Part shown: piece after piece, positions 8,193-16,122 of the stretch
Numbering within the stretch: position 1 is the stretch's first letter
Layout of the letters: each line of letters begins with the position of its first letter
NCBI RefSeq assembly: GCF_014650075.1
Contig: NZ_BMUG01000014.1
Coordinates: forward strand, 62,001-126,000
Direction: 5' to 3'
DNA length: 64,000 bases
Origin: Streptomyces microflavus
GTDB taxonomy: Bacteria > Actinomycetota > Actinomycetes > Streptomycetales > Streptomycetaceae
Made by a program: the position numbers and the translations under genes
Notes under the pieces: model-generated
Database searches by the model: none
Told to the model about the DNA's origin: nothing
What the model saw: the letters and a program-made list of their open reading frames with translations, nothing else

Positions 8193-9200
8193 TCAGCCCG
8201 GTTGCCCGCGCAGCGCTGTGGAGTTGCTCCGCCAGGCGGCGAGGAGGCGGGCCGCGAGGCGGTCCTCCAGCAGCCCGGTGGCCTCGATGCCGAAGGCGAT
8301 GTCGGACTCCAGGTCCGGCTCGTCGGCGAGCAGTCCGCCGATGACGTCCCGGCGTACCACCTGTTCGTGCACGGCGTCGGCCTCCACGTGCTCGTCGTAG
8401 AACCGCTGGGCGGCCGGTCCCGCCCCGACGCGCTTCAGTGCCGCGGCGAGCCGGCGCGAACCGGGTGACGAGGTCACCTCGACGGCGGCGAAGTGGCCGA
8501 CGAGCGCGCCCCTGAGGGAGCGGTGCAGCCCGAACAGGGACATCAGGTTGACGGTCGCGAGTACGTCGGCGGGCGCGGCGTCGAGGTAGTGCCCGTACGC
8601 CGTCTCCAGGGAGAGGTCCGTCATCAGGTCCGCGTACAGGCGGGCGTGGATGTCCGCTTCCCGCCCGGCGCCGAACTCGTCGAACTCCACCGCCACCATC
8701 GCGGCCTTGGCCCGTCCGTACAGCCGGGGGATCACCCAGGCGTGCGGATCGGCTTCCTTGAGGTGGTAGAGCGAGCGCAGGGCGGCGTACTCGCGCAGGT
8801 GCCACAGCTCGCCGTGGTCCTGCAGGAAGTGGCTGACGCTGTGCCCGTCGTCGCCGATGGGCTCGACCAGCAGGCCGCTCAGGGCGCTCTCCACGTCCCC
8901 GTCCGTACCCGCGCCCGCACGGAGGGCGGCGAGGAAGGGTTCTTCCAGGGAGCGGCGCAGTGCGAGCAGGCCGGGGCTCCACTCGTGCTCGTCGTCCACA
9001 CCCTCGAAGCCCTGGTAGTGCAGTTCGTACAGGATGTAGAGGGCAAGCTGGAGGTCGTCGCCGAAGGGGTCCGCGTCACCGACCGCGGGGGCCGGGTGGT
9101 CCGCGCCGGTGCGCAGGGCGTCGATGACCGCGTCCGACAGCGGTCCGCGCGGGGCGGGCAGTGGGGGGCTTCTGCGCCTCGGCTCACGGTAGGCGGGCAT
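8193..9200 (-). CDS. Iron-containing redox enzyme family protein (haem-oxygenase-like fold)
   Basis: 335 aa. The helical pattern with E/H-rich repeats (YILYELHYQGFEGVDDEHEW, HFLQDHGELWHLREYAALRSLYHLKEADPHAW, FYDEHVEADAVHEQVV) matches the haem-oxygenase-like di-iron group in which Glu/His residues bind two irons. The exact reaction is unknown. The ATG at 9200 overlaps the stop of the CDGSH gene (TGATG), giving translational coupling; a longer frame would run through the upstream gene's repeat region and is not used. The link to a CDGSH Fe-S protein supports an iron redox role. Confidence 0.85.
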   Translation of the reverse strand: MPAYREPRRRSPPLPAPRGPLSDAVIDALRTGADHPAPAVGDADPFGDDLQLALYILYELHYQGFEGVDDEHEWSPGLLALRRSLEEPFLAALRAGAGTDGDVESALSGLLVEPIGDDGHSVSHFLQDHGELWHLREYAALRSLYHLKEADPHAWVIPRLYGRAKAAMVAVEFDEFGAGREADIHARLYADLMTDLSLETAYGHYLDAAPADVLATVNLMSLFGLHRSLRGALVGHFAAVEVTSSPGSRRLAAALKRVGAGPAAQRFYDEHVEADAVHEQVVRRDVIGGLLADEPDLESDIAFGIEATGLLEDRLAARLLAAWRSNSTALRGQPG

Positions 9201-9532
9201 CAGGCGGCTCCGTCGGTCTTGTTGTCCATCGTCTTGGTCTTGTCCGTCTTCTCGGGCTCGTCCGTCTTCTCGGGCTCGTCCGTCTTCTCGGGCTCGTCCG
9301 TCTTCTTCTCGGGCTCGTCGCCTGCCGCGCGCTCCGGCTTCACGCGGCGGCGGTGGCTGGTGTCGCACCACGGGTACGTGCGGGTTCTGCGGCAGGTGCA
9401 GATGGCGGCGGTGAAGCGGCGCGAGGTGTACAGGGTGCCGTCGTCGCCGACCACCTCGACGGGCCCTTCCACCAGGATCGGCCCCTCGGCCCCGAGGGTG
9501 ACGCGGGCGGGTCGGTCAGGGCTGCTCGGCAC
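9200..9532 (-). CDS. CDGSH iron-sulfur domain protein
   Basis: 110 aa. The [2Fe-2S] motif is Cys45-X-Cys47-X2-Thr-X3-Pro-X-Cys56-Asp-X2-His60 (CTCRRTRTYPWCDTSH), the three-Cys/one-His ligand set of CDGSH proteins with the usual Gly replaced by Thr. Residues beyond about 68 are a low-complexity acidic/basic tail of repeated EPEKTD units. The start overlaps the preceding methyltransferase gene by 17 bases and the stop overlaps the next gene's start, so it is the middle member of a coupled trio. It is probably an electron-transfer or cluster-donor partner of the downstream di-iron enzyme (inference). Confidence 0.9.
   Translation of the reverse strand: MPSSPDRPARVTLGAEGPILVEGPVEVVGDDGTLYTSRRFTAAICTCRRTRTYPWCDTSHRRRVKPERAAGDEPEKKTDEPEKTDEPEKTDEPEKTDKTKTMDNKTDGAA
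9243..9317. repeat. In-frame 18-bp tandem repeat encoding EPEKTD units
   Basis: Four copies of TCCGTCTTCTCGGGCTCG at 9243-9260, 9261-9278, 9279-9296 and 9297-9317; the last carries a 3-base TTC insertion. The copies keep the reading frame of the CDGSH protein and lengthen its charged C-terminal tail. Copy number may vary between strains. Confidence 0.85.
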
Positions 9533-10205
9533 GGATGACCACCAGATTCTCCTCGTCGGCGTGCTCGCCCAGGAGCCCCCGGCCCCGCAGCCACGGGAGC
9601 CGGGAGAGCAGGACGGGCCCGAACGGCACGCTCGCCGTATCGCTCACCTCGGCCCGCAGCCCGCCACGGGACAGTCGCCGCAGGGTCGCCTCCGTACCGG
9701 TGAGGTCGGAGTGGACCATGAGCAGGACGCCTTTCCTGCGCAGAAGGTACGGGGCCGCGTCGCAGATGCGGTCCACCACCGCCCGCCCGTCGTGCCCCGC
9801 GTCCCAGGCGCGGGCGCTCCCGCGCCGGGGTGGCGGGCCCAGCGGGGAAGGGACGTAGGGCGGGTTGCTGAGCACCAGGTCGTACGTCTGTCCGGGCACC
9901 GGGTCCGCCAGGTCGCCCCGGTGGACGGTCACCCGCTGCCGGGCGAGCAGCGCGTTCAGGCGGGCGGTGAGCACGGCCCGCCGGCCGACGTCGACAGCGG
10001 TCACATGTGCTCCCCGGCGTGCGGCCGCCACCGCGAGGAGGCCGCTGCCGGTGCCGAGGTCGATCACTTCGGAGCCGGGGCGGACGGTCTCACGGGCCAG
10101 GGCCCTCAGCAGGAGATGCGTATCGTGCTGAGGTGCGTAGACCCCGGGCAGGGTACGCACACCCAGCTGCCGGGAAGCGGTCGTCGTGGGAACGGCAGCG
10201 GTCAC
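9516..10205 (-). CDS. HemK2/PrmC-type protein (glutamine) methyltransferase
   Basis: 229 aa class I SAM methyltransferase. The SAM loop is VIDLGTGSGLLAVAAARRGAHVTAVD, and the catalytic NPPY motif (LSNPPYVPSP) is that of enzymes methylating Gln/Asn amide nitrogen in proteins such as release factors. I chose GTG at 10205 because a perfect AGGAGG lies five bases upstream; the frame extends further up without a site. It is first in a three-gene operon with the CDGSH and iron redox proteins. Its substrate may be a partner protein rather than release factors (inference). Confidence 0.87.
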   Translation of the reverse strand: MTAAVPTTTASRQLGVRTLPGVYAPQHDTHLLLRALARETVRPGSEVIDLGTGSGLLAVAAARRGAHVTAVDVGRRAVLTARLNALLARQRVTVHRGDLADPVPGQTYDLVLSNPPYVPSPLGPPPRRGSARAWDAGHDGRAVVDRICDAAPYLLRRKGVLLMVHSDLTGTEATLRRLSRGGLRAEVSDTASVPFGPVLLSRLPWLRGRGLLGEHADEENLVVIRAEQP

Positions 10206-10347
10206 AGGGGCCTCCTGCACGCGTCGGGCGCGTGGATCGTAGGTCGTGCCACCCATCAAGGCTCCGCTCGTTCGGCCGGGGACGCCATTCGTGAGTTCGC
10301 ACAGCGTGACCGGCCGTCCGGTCCGCACTTCGGGCAGGTCGCGTGCG

Positions 10348-10527
10348 TCAGCGCCGGCGCGACGAACCGGTGCGCAGGCCGGAGCCGACCCCTGCCACGT
10401 GCAGGGCGAGCAGCGCGAGGCCGATGAGCATGACGTTCGTCGAAGCGAAAACCTCGTTCGTCGAGATGTCCGCCGCGTTGATCAGGAAGGCGATGAAGAA
10501 CAGGACTGCCGCCGCTATACCGAGCAT
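10348..10527 (-). CDS. Small two-span membrane protein
   Basis: 59 aa with two hydrophobic segments (MLGIAAAVLFFIAFLINAAD and TNVMLIGLALLALHVAGVG) and a short basic tail. ATG 10527 is preceded by GGAAGGG. Similar tiny membrane proteins are frequent in Streptomyces and have no assigned function. It stands alone on its strand. Confidence 0.75.
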   Translation of the reverse strand: MLGIAAAVLFFIAFLINAADISTNEVFASTNVMLIGLALLALHVAGVGSGLRTGSSRRR

Positions 10528-10769
10528 GGGGGTGTTTCCCTTCCGAGTGTGTGAGTGAAGTGACAGCCGTGTGCCCGTGAATCGCGGAGTTAGACAGGCG
10601 GTCGACGCGTTTCGGGGGCGTGAGCACGTCGGGGCAGTGCCCCGTTCGCCATCCCGCGCGCCCTGCCGGAGGCCACGGGCCGCGGCCAGGATGAGCCGAC
10701 CGCACAAGATCCCGGCGAATCCGCGCACCTGCCCCCGGGCGGGTGGACATGCGGTGGAAGGAATCCACG

Positions 10770-11522
10770 TTGCTGCTTCTCATCTCCCCGGACGGTGTCG
10801 AAGAGGCCCTCGAGTGCGCGAAGGCGGCGGAACACCTTGACATCGTCGATGTCAAGAAGCCCGACGAGGGCTCGCTCGGCGCGAACTTCCCGTGGGTCAT
10901 CAGGGAGATCCGCGGCGCGGTCCCGGCGGACAAGCCGGTCTCCGCCACCGTGGGGGACGTGCCGTTCAAGCCCGGCACAGTGGCCCAGGCGGCGCTCGGC
11001 GCGGCTGTCTCCGGCGCCACGTACATCAAGGTCGGCCTCTACGGATGCACGACGCCCGACCAGGCGATCGAGGTCATGCGCGGGGTCGTCCGGGCCGTGA
11101 AGGACTACCGGCCGGACGCGTTCGTCGTCGCCTCGGGCTACGCCGACGCCCACCGGATCGGCTGCGTCAACCCGCTCGCCCTGCCCGACATCGCCCGCCG
11201 CTCCGGCTCCGACGCGGCCATGCTCGACACCGCGATCAAGGACGGAACCCGGCTGTTCGACCATGTGCCGCCCGAGGCCTGCGGGGAGTTCGTCCGGCTG
11301 GCCCACGAGGCCGGTCTGCTGGCCGCCCTTGCGGGCAGCGTGAAATCGGCGGACCTCGCCACGCTCACCCGCATCGGGACGGACATCGTCGGCGTGCGCG
11401 GGGCGGTGTGCGAGGGGGGCGACCGCAACAAGGGGAGGATCCAGCCGAGGCTGGTGGCCGACTTCCGGGCGGAGATGGACCGGCACGCCCGGGAACACGC
11501 GGCCACCCTCGCCGCGAGCTGA
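10770..11522 (+). CDS. MfnB-like (5-formylfuran-3-yl)methyl phosphate synthase
   Basis: 250 aa TIM-barrel protein of the DUF556/MfnB family. In methanogens MfnB condenses two glyceraldehyde-3-phosphates into a furan phosphate for methanofuran. Conserved blocks are present: LLLLISPDGVEEALE at the start, DIVDVKKPDEGSLGANFPWVI (Schiff-base Lys region), YIKVGLYG, and AAMLDTAIKDGTRLFDH. I favour TTG at 10770, which has AAGGA nine bases upstream and starts exactly where MfnB proteins start; GTG 10743 and ATG 10749 are in frame but have no ribosome site. It is first in a tight four-gene operon with two dehydrogenases and a methyltransferase. The function in a streptomycete is inferred. Confidence 0.87.
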   Translation: MLLLISPDGVEEALECAKAAEHLDIVDVKKPDEGSLGANFPWVIREIRGAVPADKPVSATVGDVPFKPGTVAQAALGAAVSGATYIKVGLYGCTTPDQAIEVMRGVVRAVKDYRPDAFVVASGYADAHRIGCVNPLALPDIARRSGSDAAMLDTAIKDGTRLFDHVPPEACGEFVRLAHEAGLLAALAGSVKSADLATLTRIGTDIVGVRGAVCEGGDRNKGRIQPRLVADFRAEMDRHAREHAATLAAS

Positions 11523-11530
11523 CCGCCGGT

Positions 11531-13048
11531 ATGGACCTGGATCAGCCCAGCGTCGCCAGACACCCGGATCAGCCCGGCACCGCCAGGGACCCAGACCAGC
11601 CCGGCACCGCCAGACACCCGGATCAGCCCGGCGCCGGCAGGGCTCCTCGTCCTTCCCTCCCCGGGCCAGGGCTTCGAGGCGAGCACTTCACCGTCCTCGA
11701 CCCGGCGACGGGCCAGGCCTTCGACGAGGCTCCCGACCAGCGGCCCCAGGAGCTGGACGCCGTGGTCGGCCGGGCCCACGAGGCATGGCTCGGCTGGCGG
11801 GCCGACCCCGTCGCCCGCGCCACCGCGTTGCTGACGGCGGCCGACGCGGTGGAGGCGGCCGGGGCGGACCTCGCCCCGCTGCTCACCCGTGAGCAGGGCA
11901 AACCCCTGTCCGAGTCGTACGCGGAGGTCGCCCGTACGGCGGCCCGCCTGCGCTACTTCGCCGGGTCGTCCCCCGAGTCACGGACGATCGCGGACGGCCG
12001 GCCGGTGCACAGCGAGATCCGCTGGCGCCCGCTCGGGCCCGTCGCCGCCATCGTCCCGTGGAACTTTCCCCTCCAGCTCGCGTCGGCGAAGTTCGCGCCC
12101 GCGCTCGCCGCGGGGAACACGGTGGTGCTCAAGCCCTCCCCCTTCACGCCGCTCGCGACCCGGCTGCTGGGGTCCGTCATGTCGGCCGCCCTCCCCGAGG
12201 GCGTGCTGACGATCGTCACCGGCCGAGAACCGCTCGGCGCCCGCCTCGCGTCACACCCGGGGATCCGCCATGTGACCTTCACCGGTTCGGTTCCCACCGG
12301 GCGGGCCGTCGCCGCAGGCGCGGCGCCTGGACTCGCCCGGGTCACCCTGGAGCTGGGCGGCAACGACGCCGCGATCCTGCTGGACGATGTGGATGTGGAG
12401 CGGATCGCGGACCGGCTGTTCTGGGCCGCGTTCCGCAACTGCGGGCAGGTCTGCATGGCGGTCAAGCGGGTCTACGCCCCGGCCCGGCTCCACTCCCGGG
12501 TGGTCGAGGCCCTCGCGGAGCGTGCGAAGACCGTCGTCGTCGGATCGGGTCTCGACCCGGGTACGGAGCTGGGGCCGGTCAACAACGCCGCCCAGCTGGC
12601 CCGGGTGGAGCGCTGTACGGCCCGGGCCCTGGCGGACGGGGCCCGGGCCGTGGCCGGGGGCCACCGGCTGGACCGGCCGGGCTACTTCTACGCCCCGACC
12701 GTCCTGGCCGATGTCCCGCCCGACAGCCCGGTGGTGACGGAGGAACAGTTCGGTCCGGTGCTGCCGGTGCTGCCGTACGGGAGCCTCGACGAAGCCGTCG
12801 AGGCGGCCAACGCCACCCGCTACGGGCTGGGCGGCTCGGTATGGGGGACCGACCTGGACCGGGCCGAGGCGGTGGCCGAGCGGCTGGAGTGCGGGACTGC
12901 GTGGATCAACCACCACGCCGAACTGTCCCTCGCCCAGCCCTTCGCCGGGATCAAGGAGAGCGGTGTCGGCGTCGCGGGCGGGCCGTGGGGGCTCTACGGG
13001 AACCTCAGGCCGTTCGTCGTACACCGTCCACGGGAGGCGGGAGGGTGA
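11531..13048 (+). CDS. NAD(P)-dependent aldehyde dehydrogenase with repetitive N-terminal extension
   Basis: 505 aa. Catalytic residues are Glu274 (VTLELGGND) and Cys308 (FRNCGQVCMA), 34 apart as in the family; the cofactor region is PWNFPLQLASAKFAPALAAGNTVVLKP and the end is KESGVGVAGG. It oxidises an aldehyde to an acid. The first ~55 residues are an unusual tail made of ARHPDQPGT repeats encoded by a 27-bp tandem repeat; the family normally starts near GEHFTVLDPATG. The ATG is eight bases after the MfnB-like gene with a weak site, and the stop overlaps the next start (GTGA). In context it may oxidise the furan aldehyde. Confidence 0.9.
   Translation: MDLDQPSVARHPDQPGTARDPDQPGTARHPDQPGAGRAPRPSLPGPGLRGEHFTVLDPATGQAFDEAPDQRPQELDAVVGRAHEAWLGWRADPVARATALLTAADAVEAAGADLAPLLTREQGKPLSESYAEVARTAARLRYFAGSSPESRTIADGRPVHSEIRWRPLGPVAAIVPWNFPLQLASAKFAPALAAGNTVVLKPSPFTPLATRLLGSVMSAALPEGVLTIVTGREPLGARLASHPGIRHVTFTGSVPTGRAVAAGAAPGLARVTLELGGNDAAILLDDVDVERIADRLFWAAFRNCGQVCMAVKRVYAPARLHSRVVEALAERAKTVVVGSGLDPGTELGPVNNAAQLARVERCTARALADGARAVAGGHRLDRPGYFYAPTVLADVPPDSPVVTEEQFGPVLPVLPYGSLDEAVEAANATRYGLGGSVWGTDLDRAEAVAERLECGTAWINHHAELSLAQPFAGIKESGVGVAGGPWGLYGNLRPFVVHRPREAGG
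11555..11635. repeat. Three 27-bp tandem repeats in the aldehyde dehydrogenase N-terminus
   Basis: Units 11555-11581, 11582-11608 and 11609-11635, each starting GCCAG, encode ARHPDQPGT-like nonapeptides. The period is a multiple of three, so the frame survives copy-number change. A degenerate half unit precedes it. Confidence 0.85.
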
Positions 13049-14145
13049 GGTTCGGTGCGGCCGTGCTGCGCTCGTACGAGGAACCGTTCGCCGTCGAGGA
13101 GGTGATGCTGGGGTCGGGGCCCGCCGGCGGCGAGATCCTGGTCCGGATCGCGGGCTGCGGGATGTGCCGGACCGACCTCGCCGTCCGGCGCTCGGCGGGC
13201 CGCTCGCCGCTGCCCGCGGTGCTCGGCCACGAGGGGGCCGGGGTGGTGGTGGAGACGGGCGGCCCGGACACGGGGCTGAGCCCCGGCGACCATGTCGTGC
13301 TGAGCTTCGACTCCTGCGGACACTGCCGGAGCTGTCTGGGCGCTGCCCCCGCCTACTGCGACCGGTTCGCCGCGCTCAACCTCTTCGGGGGGCGTACCGA
13401 GAACGCGGCGCGGTTCACCGACGCGGCCGGGGGCGCGCTCGCCCCCCGGTGGTTCGGCCAGTCCTCTTTCGCCGAGTACGCGATGGTCCCGGCCCGCAAC
13501 GCCGTGCGGGTCGACGCCTCGCTCCCCCTCGAACTGCTCGGACCGCTCGGCTGCGGGTTCCTGACCGGCGCCGGGGCGGTGTTCAACTCCTTCGGCGCCG
13601 GCCCCGGGGACACCGTCGCGGTCTTCGGCGCGGGAGCGGTGGGCCTGGCCGCGGTCATGGCGGCCACCGCCGCCGGTGCCTTCACCGTGGCGGTCGACCG
13701 GCACCCCGAACGGCTGGCCCAGGCCGAGAAGTTCGGGGCGGTCCCGCTGGATGCCGCCTCGGCCGACCTGCCCGGCCGCGTCCAGCGGCTGACCGACGGC
13801 GGCGCGCGGTACGCGCTGGACACCACGGGTTCCGGCGGGCTGATCAACGACGCGCTCCGGGCGTTGCGCCCGACGGGCCACCTGGGCCTGGTGGCCCGGC
13901 TCCACACCGCGCTCCCGCTCGAACCGGGGACCCTGGACCGGGGCCGGAGGATCTCCCACATCTGCGAGGGGGACGCGGTGCCGGGGCTGCTGATTCCCCG
14001 GCTGACCGAGCTGTGGCAGGCCGGCCTGTTCCCCTTCGACCAGCTGATCCGCACGTACCCGCTGGCCGACATCGACGAAGCCGAACGCGACTGCGAGGCG
14101 GGCCGCGTGGTCAAACCGGTCCTGATCCCGGAACACCGGACGTGA
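13045..14145 (+). CDS. Zinc-dependent alcohol dehydrogenase (aryl/benzyl-alcohol type)
   Basis: 366 aa medium-chain dehydrogenase. The catalytic zinc region is GCGMCRTDLAVR...LGHEGAGVV, the structural zinc cysteines are in DSCGHCRSCLGAAPAYC, and the NAD fold is VAVFGAGAVGLAAVMAA. This layout is closest to aryl-alcohol dehydrogenases. GTG 13045 overlaps the aldehyde dehydrogenase stop by four bases and has a GGGAGG-rich site directly upstream. Together with the neighbouring aldehyde dehydrogenase it could interconvert the alcohol, aldehyde and acid forms of a hydroxymethyl-furan. Confidence 0.9.
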   Translation: MRFGAAVLRSYEEPFAVEEVMLGSGPAGGEILVRIAGCGMCRTDLAVRRSAGRSPLPAVLGHEGAGVVVETGGPDTGLSPGDHVVLSFDSCGHCRSCLGAAPAYCDRFAALNLFGGRTENAARFTDAAGGALAPRWFGQSSFAEYAMVPARNAVRVDASLPLELLGPLGCGFLTGAGAVFNSFGAGPGDTVAVFGAGAVGLAAVMAATAAGAFTVAVDRHPERLAQAEKFGAVPLDAASADLPGRVQRLTDGGARYALDTTGSGGLINDALRALRPTGHLGLVARLHTALPLEPGTLDRGRRISHICEGDAVPGLLIPRLTELWQAGLFPFDQLIRTYPLADIDEAERDCEAGRVVKPVLIPEHRT

Positions 14146-14171
14146 TCTCTATTCGCACCGAAGGAGTGCAC

Positions 14172-15080
14172 ATGGTCGACACAGCGCACCGGAACACCGG
14201 TGTGGAAGGTGTGGCAGGAGGGGTCGGCGTGACGGCTCTTCTGGTCGCCGCTGCGCGGGCGATCGAGACCCACCGCCCCGACAGCCTGGCCAGGGACGTC
14301 TTCGCGGAGCACTTCGTGCTCGCCGCACCGGCGTCCGCGGGCTGGCCGATCCATCCGCGACAGGTCCCGGAAGGGGACGCGGACCCGCTGTGGGGACGGT
14401 TCGCACGCTACTTCGGGCTGCGGACGCGGGTCCTGGACGACTTCCTCCTGCAGTCGGTGCACGCGGGGGGCGCCCGCCAAGTGGTCCTTCTCGGGGCGGG
14501 GCTGGATTCGCGGGCGTTCCGGCTCGACTGGCCCCCCGGCTGCGTGATCTTCGAGATCGACAGGGAGGAGGTGCTGGCGTTCAAGCACCAGGTCCTCGAC
14601 GGCCTTTCGGCCGCGCCGAAGGCGGCCAGGGTGCCGGTCCCGATGGATCTGCGCGCCGACTGGGCCGGCGCCCTGCCCGGCGCCGGCTTCGACCCGGCCG
14701 CGCCGAGCGTCTGGCTGGTGGAGGGGCTGCTGTTCTATCTGCCGCCCGCCGCCGAGACCTACCTCATCGATACGGTGGACCGGCTGAGCACGGCGGGAAG
14801 CGCGCTGGCCTTCGAGGTCAAGCTCGACAAGGACCTGCTGGAGTACCGCGACAGCCCGCTCTACACGGCGACGAAGCACCAGATCGGCATCGACCTGCTG
14901 GACCTGTTCGACCGGGAGCCCCGGCCCGACTCGGCGGGGAACCTGACGGACAAGGGCTGGTCCACCTCGGTCCACACGCCCTTCGACTTCACCCGCCGGC
15001 ACCGGCGCGGCCCGCTGCCCGAGCAGAACGACGCGCTGGCAGGCAACCGATGGGTGTTCGCGGACAAGCCACGGCCGTAG
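14172..15080 (+). CDS. SAM-dependent methyltransferase of the PPM1/TcmP-like (carboxyl methyltransferase) group
   Basis: 302 aa. The family pattern is clear: VAGGVGVTALLVAAARAIETHRPDSLARDVFAEHFV at the N-terminus, VVLLGAGLDSRAFRLDWPPGCVIFEIDREEV as the SAM site, and VWLVEGLLFYLPP in the middle. Relatives include leucine-carboxyl methyltransferase PPM1 and many actinobacterial orphan enzymes. AAGGAG sits five bases before the ATG, 26 bases after the dehydrogenase. As the last gene of the furan operon it may esterify or O-methylate the product; this is inference from the family and position. Confidence 0.85.
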   Translation: MVDTAHRNTGVEGVAGGVGVTALLVAAARAIETHRPDSLARDVFAEHFVLAAPASAGWPIHPRQVPEGDADPLWGRFARYFGLRTRVLDDFLLQSVHAGGARQVVLLGAGLDSRAFRLDWPPGCVIFEIDREEVLAFKHQVLDGLSAAPKAARVPVPMDLRADWAGALPGAGFDPAAPSVWLVEGLLFYLPPAAETYLIDTVDRLSTAGSALAFEVKLDKDLLEYRDSPLYTATKHQIGIDLLDLFDREPRPDSAGNLTDKGWSTSVHTPFDFTRRHRRGPLPEQNDALAGNRWVFADKPRP

Positions 15081-15114
15081 ACACGGGCCGGGTACCGGGG
15101 TCCGGTGGGATCCG

Positions 15115-16119
15115 TCAACGTCCGGCGCGCAGCTGAAGGAGGTAGGTGGCGGTCAGCGCGACGGCTCTCTCAGCGTCGTGCGACAGCTCCACGAGGGCGC
15201 GTGACGCGGTCGTCCCCGGTACGCCCGCCAGCGCCTGGGTCAGCCGCCCCCGGGCCGGCGCTCCGGTGGTGTCGTGGGCGAGGCGGTCCACGAGCCGGGC
15301 CGCGATCCGGTCGGCCGCCGCGGTGTCGCTCGCCAGCACGCTGAGGGCGTCGGCCGCTTCGGTGTCGTTCCTTCCCTCCGCGATCATGTCGATGAGCGTC
15401 GGTACGGCGTCGGCATCGCCGCGTGCCCCGAGTTCCAGAGCCGCGTATCCGCCGACCACGGGATCGGGGTGCGCGAGGGCGTCCCGCAGATGCCCGGTGG
15501 CCTCGTCACCGGGCATCTCGGCAAGGGACCGGACGGCGCGTTCCCGCACCGCGGCCACCGGTGAGCCGATGCCCTCCGCCAGCAGGGCCTGGCCACCGTC
15601 GCCCGAGCGTGCCAGCGCCCATCGGAGGGCGCCCGCGACATGGGGGTCCGTCTCGCCGAGTACCGCCTCGACCAGGGCTTCCACCGGCAGCGGTGGATCG
15701 TCGGCCGAGGAGAGGGCCGCGCGCTGGCGGGCGTCGGCGCTCGGCGATCCCAGTGCCTGGAGGAGCGTCACGACGTGGAGGGCGTCCTCCCAGCCGGCGG
15801 GATCGGCGGCATGGATCCGGCTCAGCCGTGTGAGCAGTTCGGTCTCCGCCGCGATACGTTCGCGCGTCCGGCCGATGAGGTCGCCGACGAGCGACGAGGG
15901 AGTGAAGCCGGGATCGTCGAGCGCGCGTCCGACCTCGCGCAGCGACAGCCCCAGTGCCCGTAGGCTCTCGATGTGGAAGATCCGCCGGATGTCCTGCGCG
16001 GAGTACTCCCGGTAGCCGGAGCCTGTACGGCCCGAAGGGCGCACCAGGCCGAGCGACTCGTAGTGCCGGAGCATGCGGGCGCTGACCCCGGACCGCCGCG
16101 CCACCTCACCGATCAGCAC
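15115..16119 (-). CDS. MerR-family regulator with C-terminal HEAT-like repeats
   Basis: 334 aa. Residues 1-70 are a MerR winged helix (MLIGEVARRSGVSARMLRHYESLGLVRPSGRTGSGYREYSAQDIRRI), then the dimer helix. Instead of a small ligand pocket, residues ~130-330 are an alpha-helical repeat region of HEAT type (AVRERAVRSLAEMPGDEATGHLRDALAHPDPVVGGYAALELG). It starts with GTG three bases after the stop of the HEAT protein, so the two are co-translated. A MerR-type operator-promoter precedes the operon (16817-16847), suggesting autoregulation. The signal could be a protein partner sensed by the repeats (inference). Confidence 0.9.
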   Translation of the reverse strand: MLIGEVARRSGVSARMLRHYESLGLVRPSGRTGSGYREYSAQDIRRIFHIESLRALGLSLREVGRALDDPGFTPSSLVGDLIGRTRERIAAETELLTRLSRIHAADPAGWEDALHVVTLLQALGSPSADARQRAALSSADDPPLPVEALVEAVLGETDPHVAGALRWALARSGDGGQALLAEGIGSPVAAVRERAVRSLAEMPGDEATGHLRDALAHPDPVVGGYAALELGARGDADAVPTLIDMIAEGRNDTEAADALSVLASDTAAADRIAARLVDRLAHDTTGAPARGRLTQALAGVPGTTASRALVELSHDAERAVALTATYLLQLRAGR

Positions 16120-16122
16120 GCC

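Noticed and set aside
8493..10427. Plus-strand 644-codon frame over the CDGSH operon
   Set aside because: No domain and repetitive composition; the minus-strand genes overlap correctly and carry the CDGSH and NPPY motifs.
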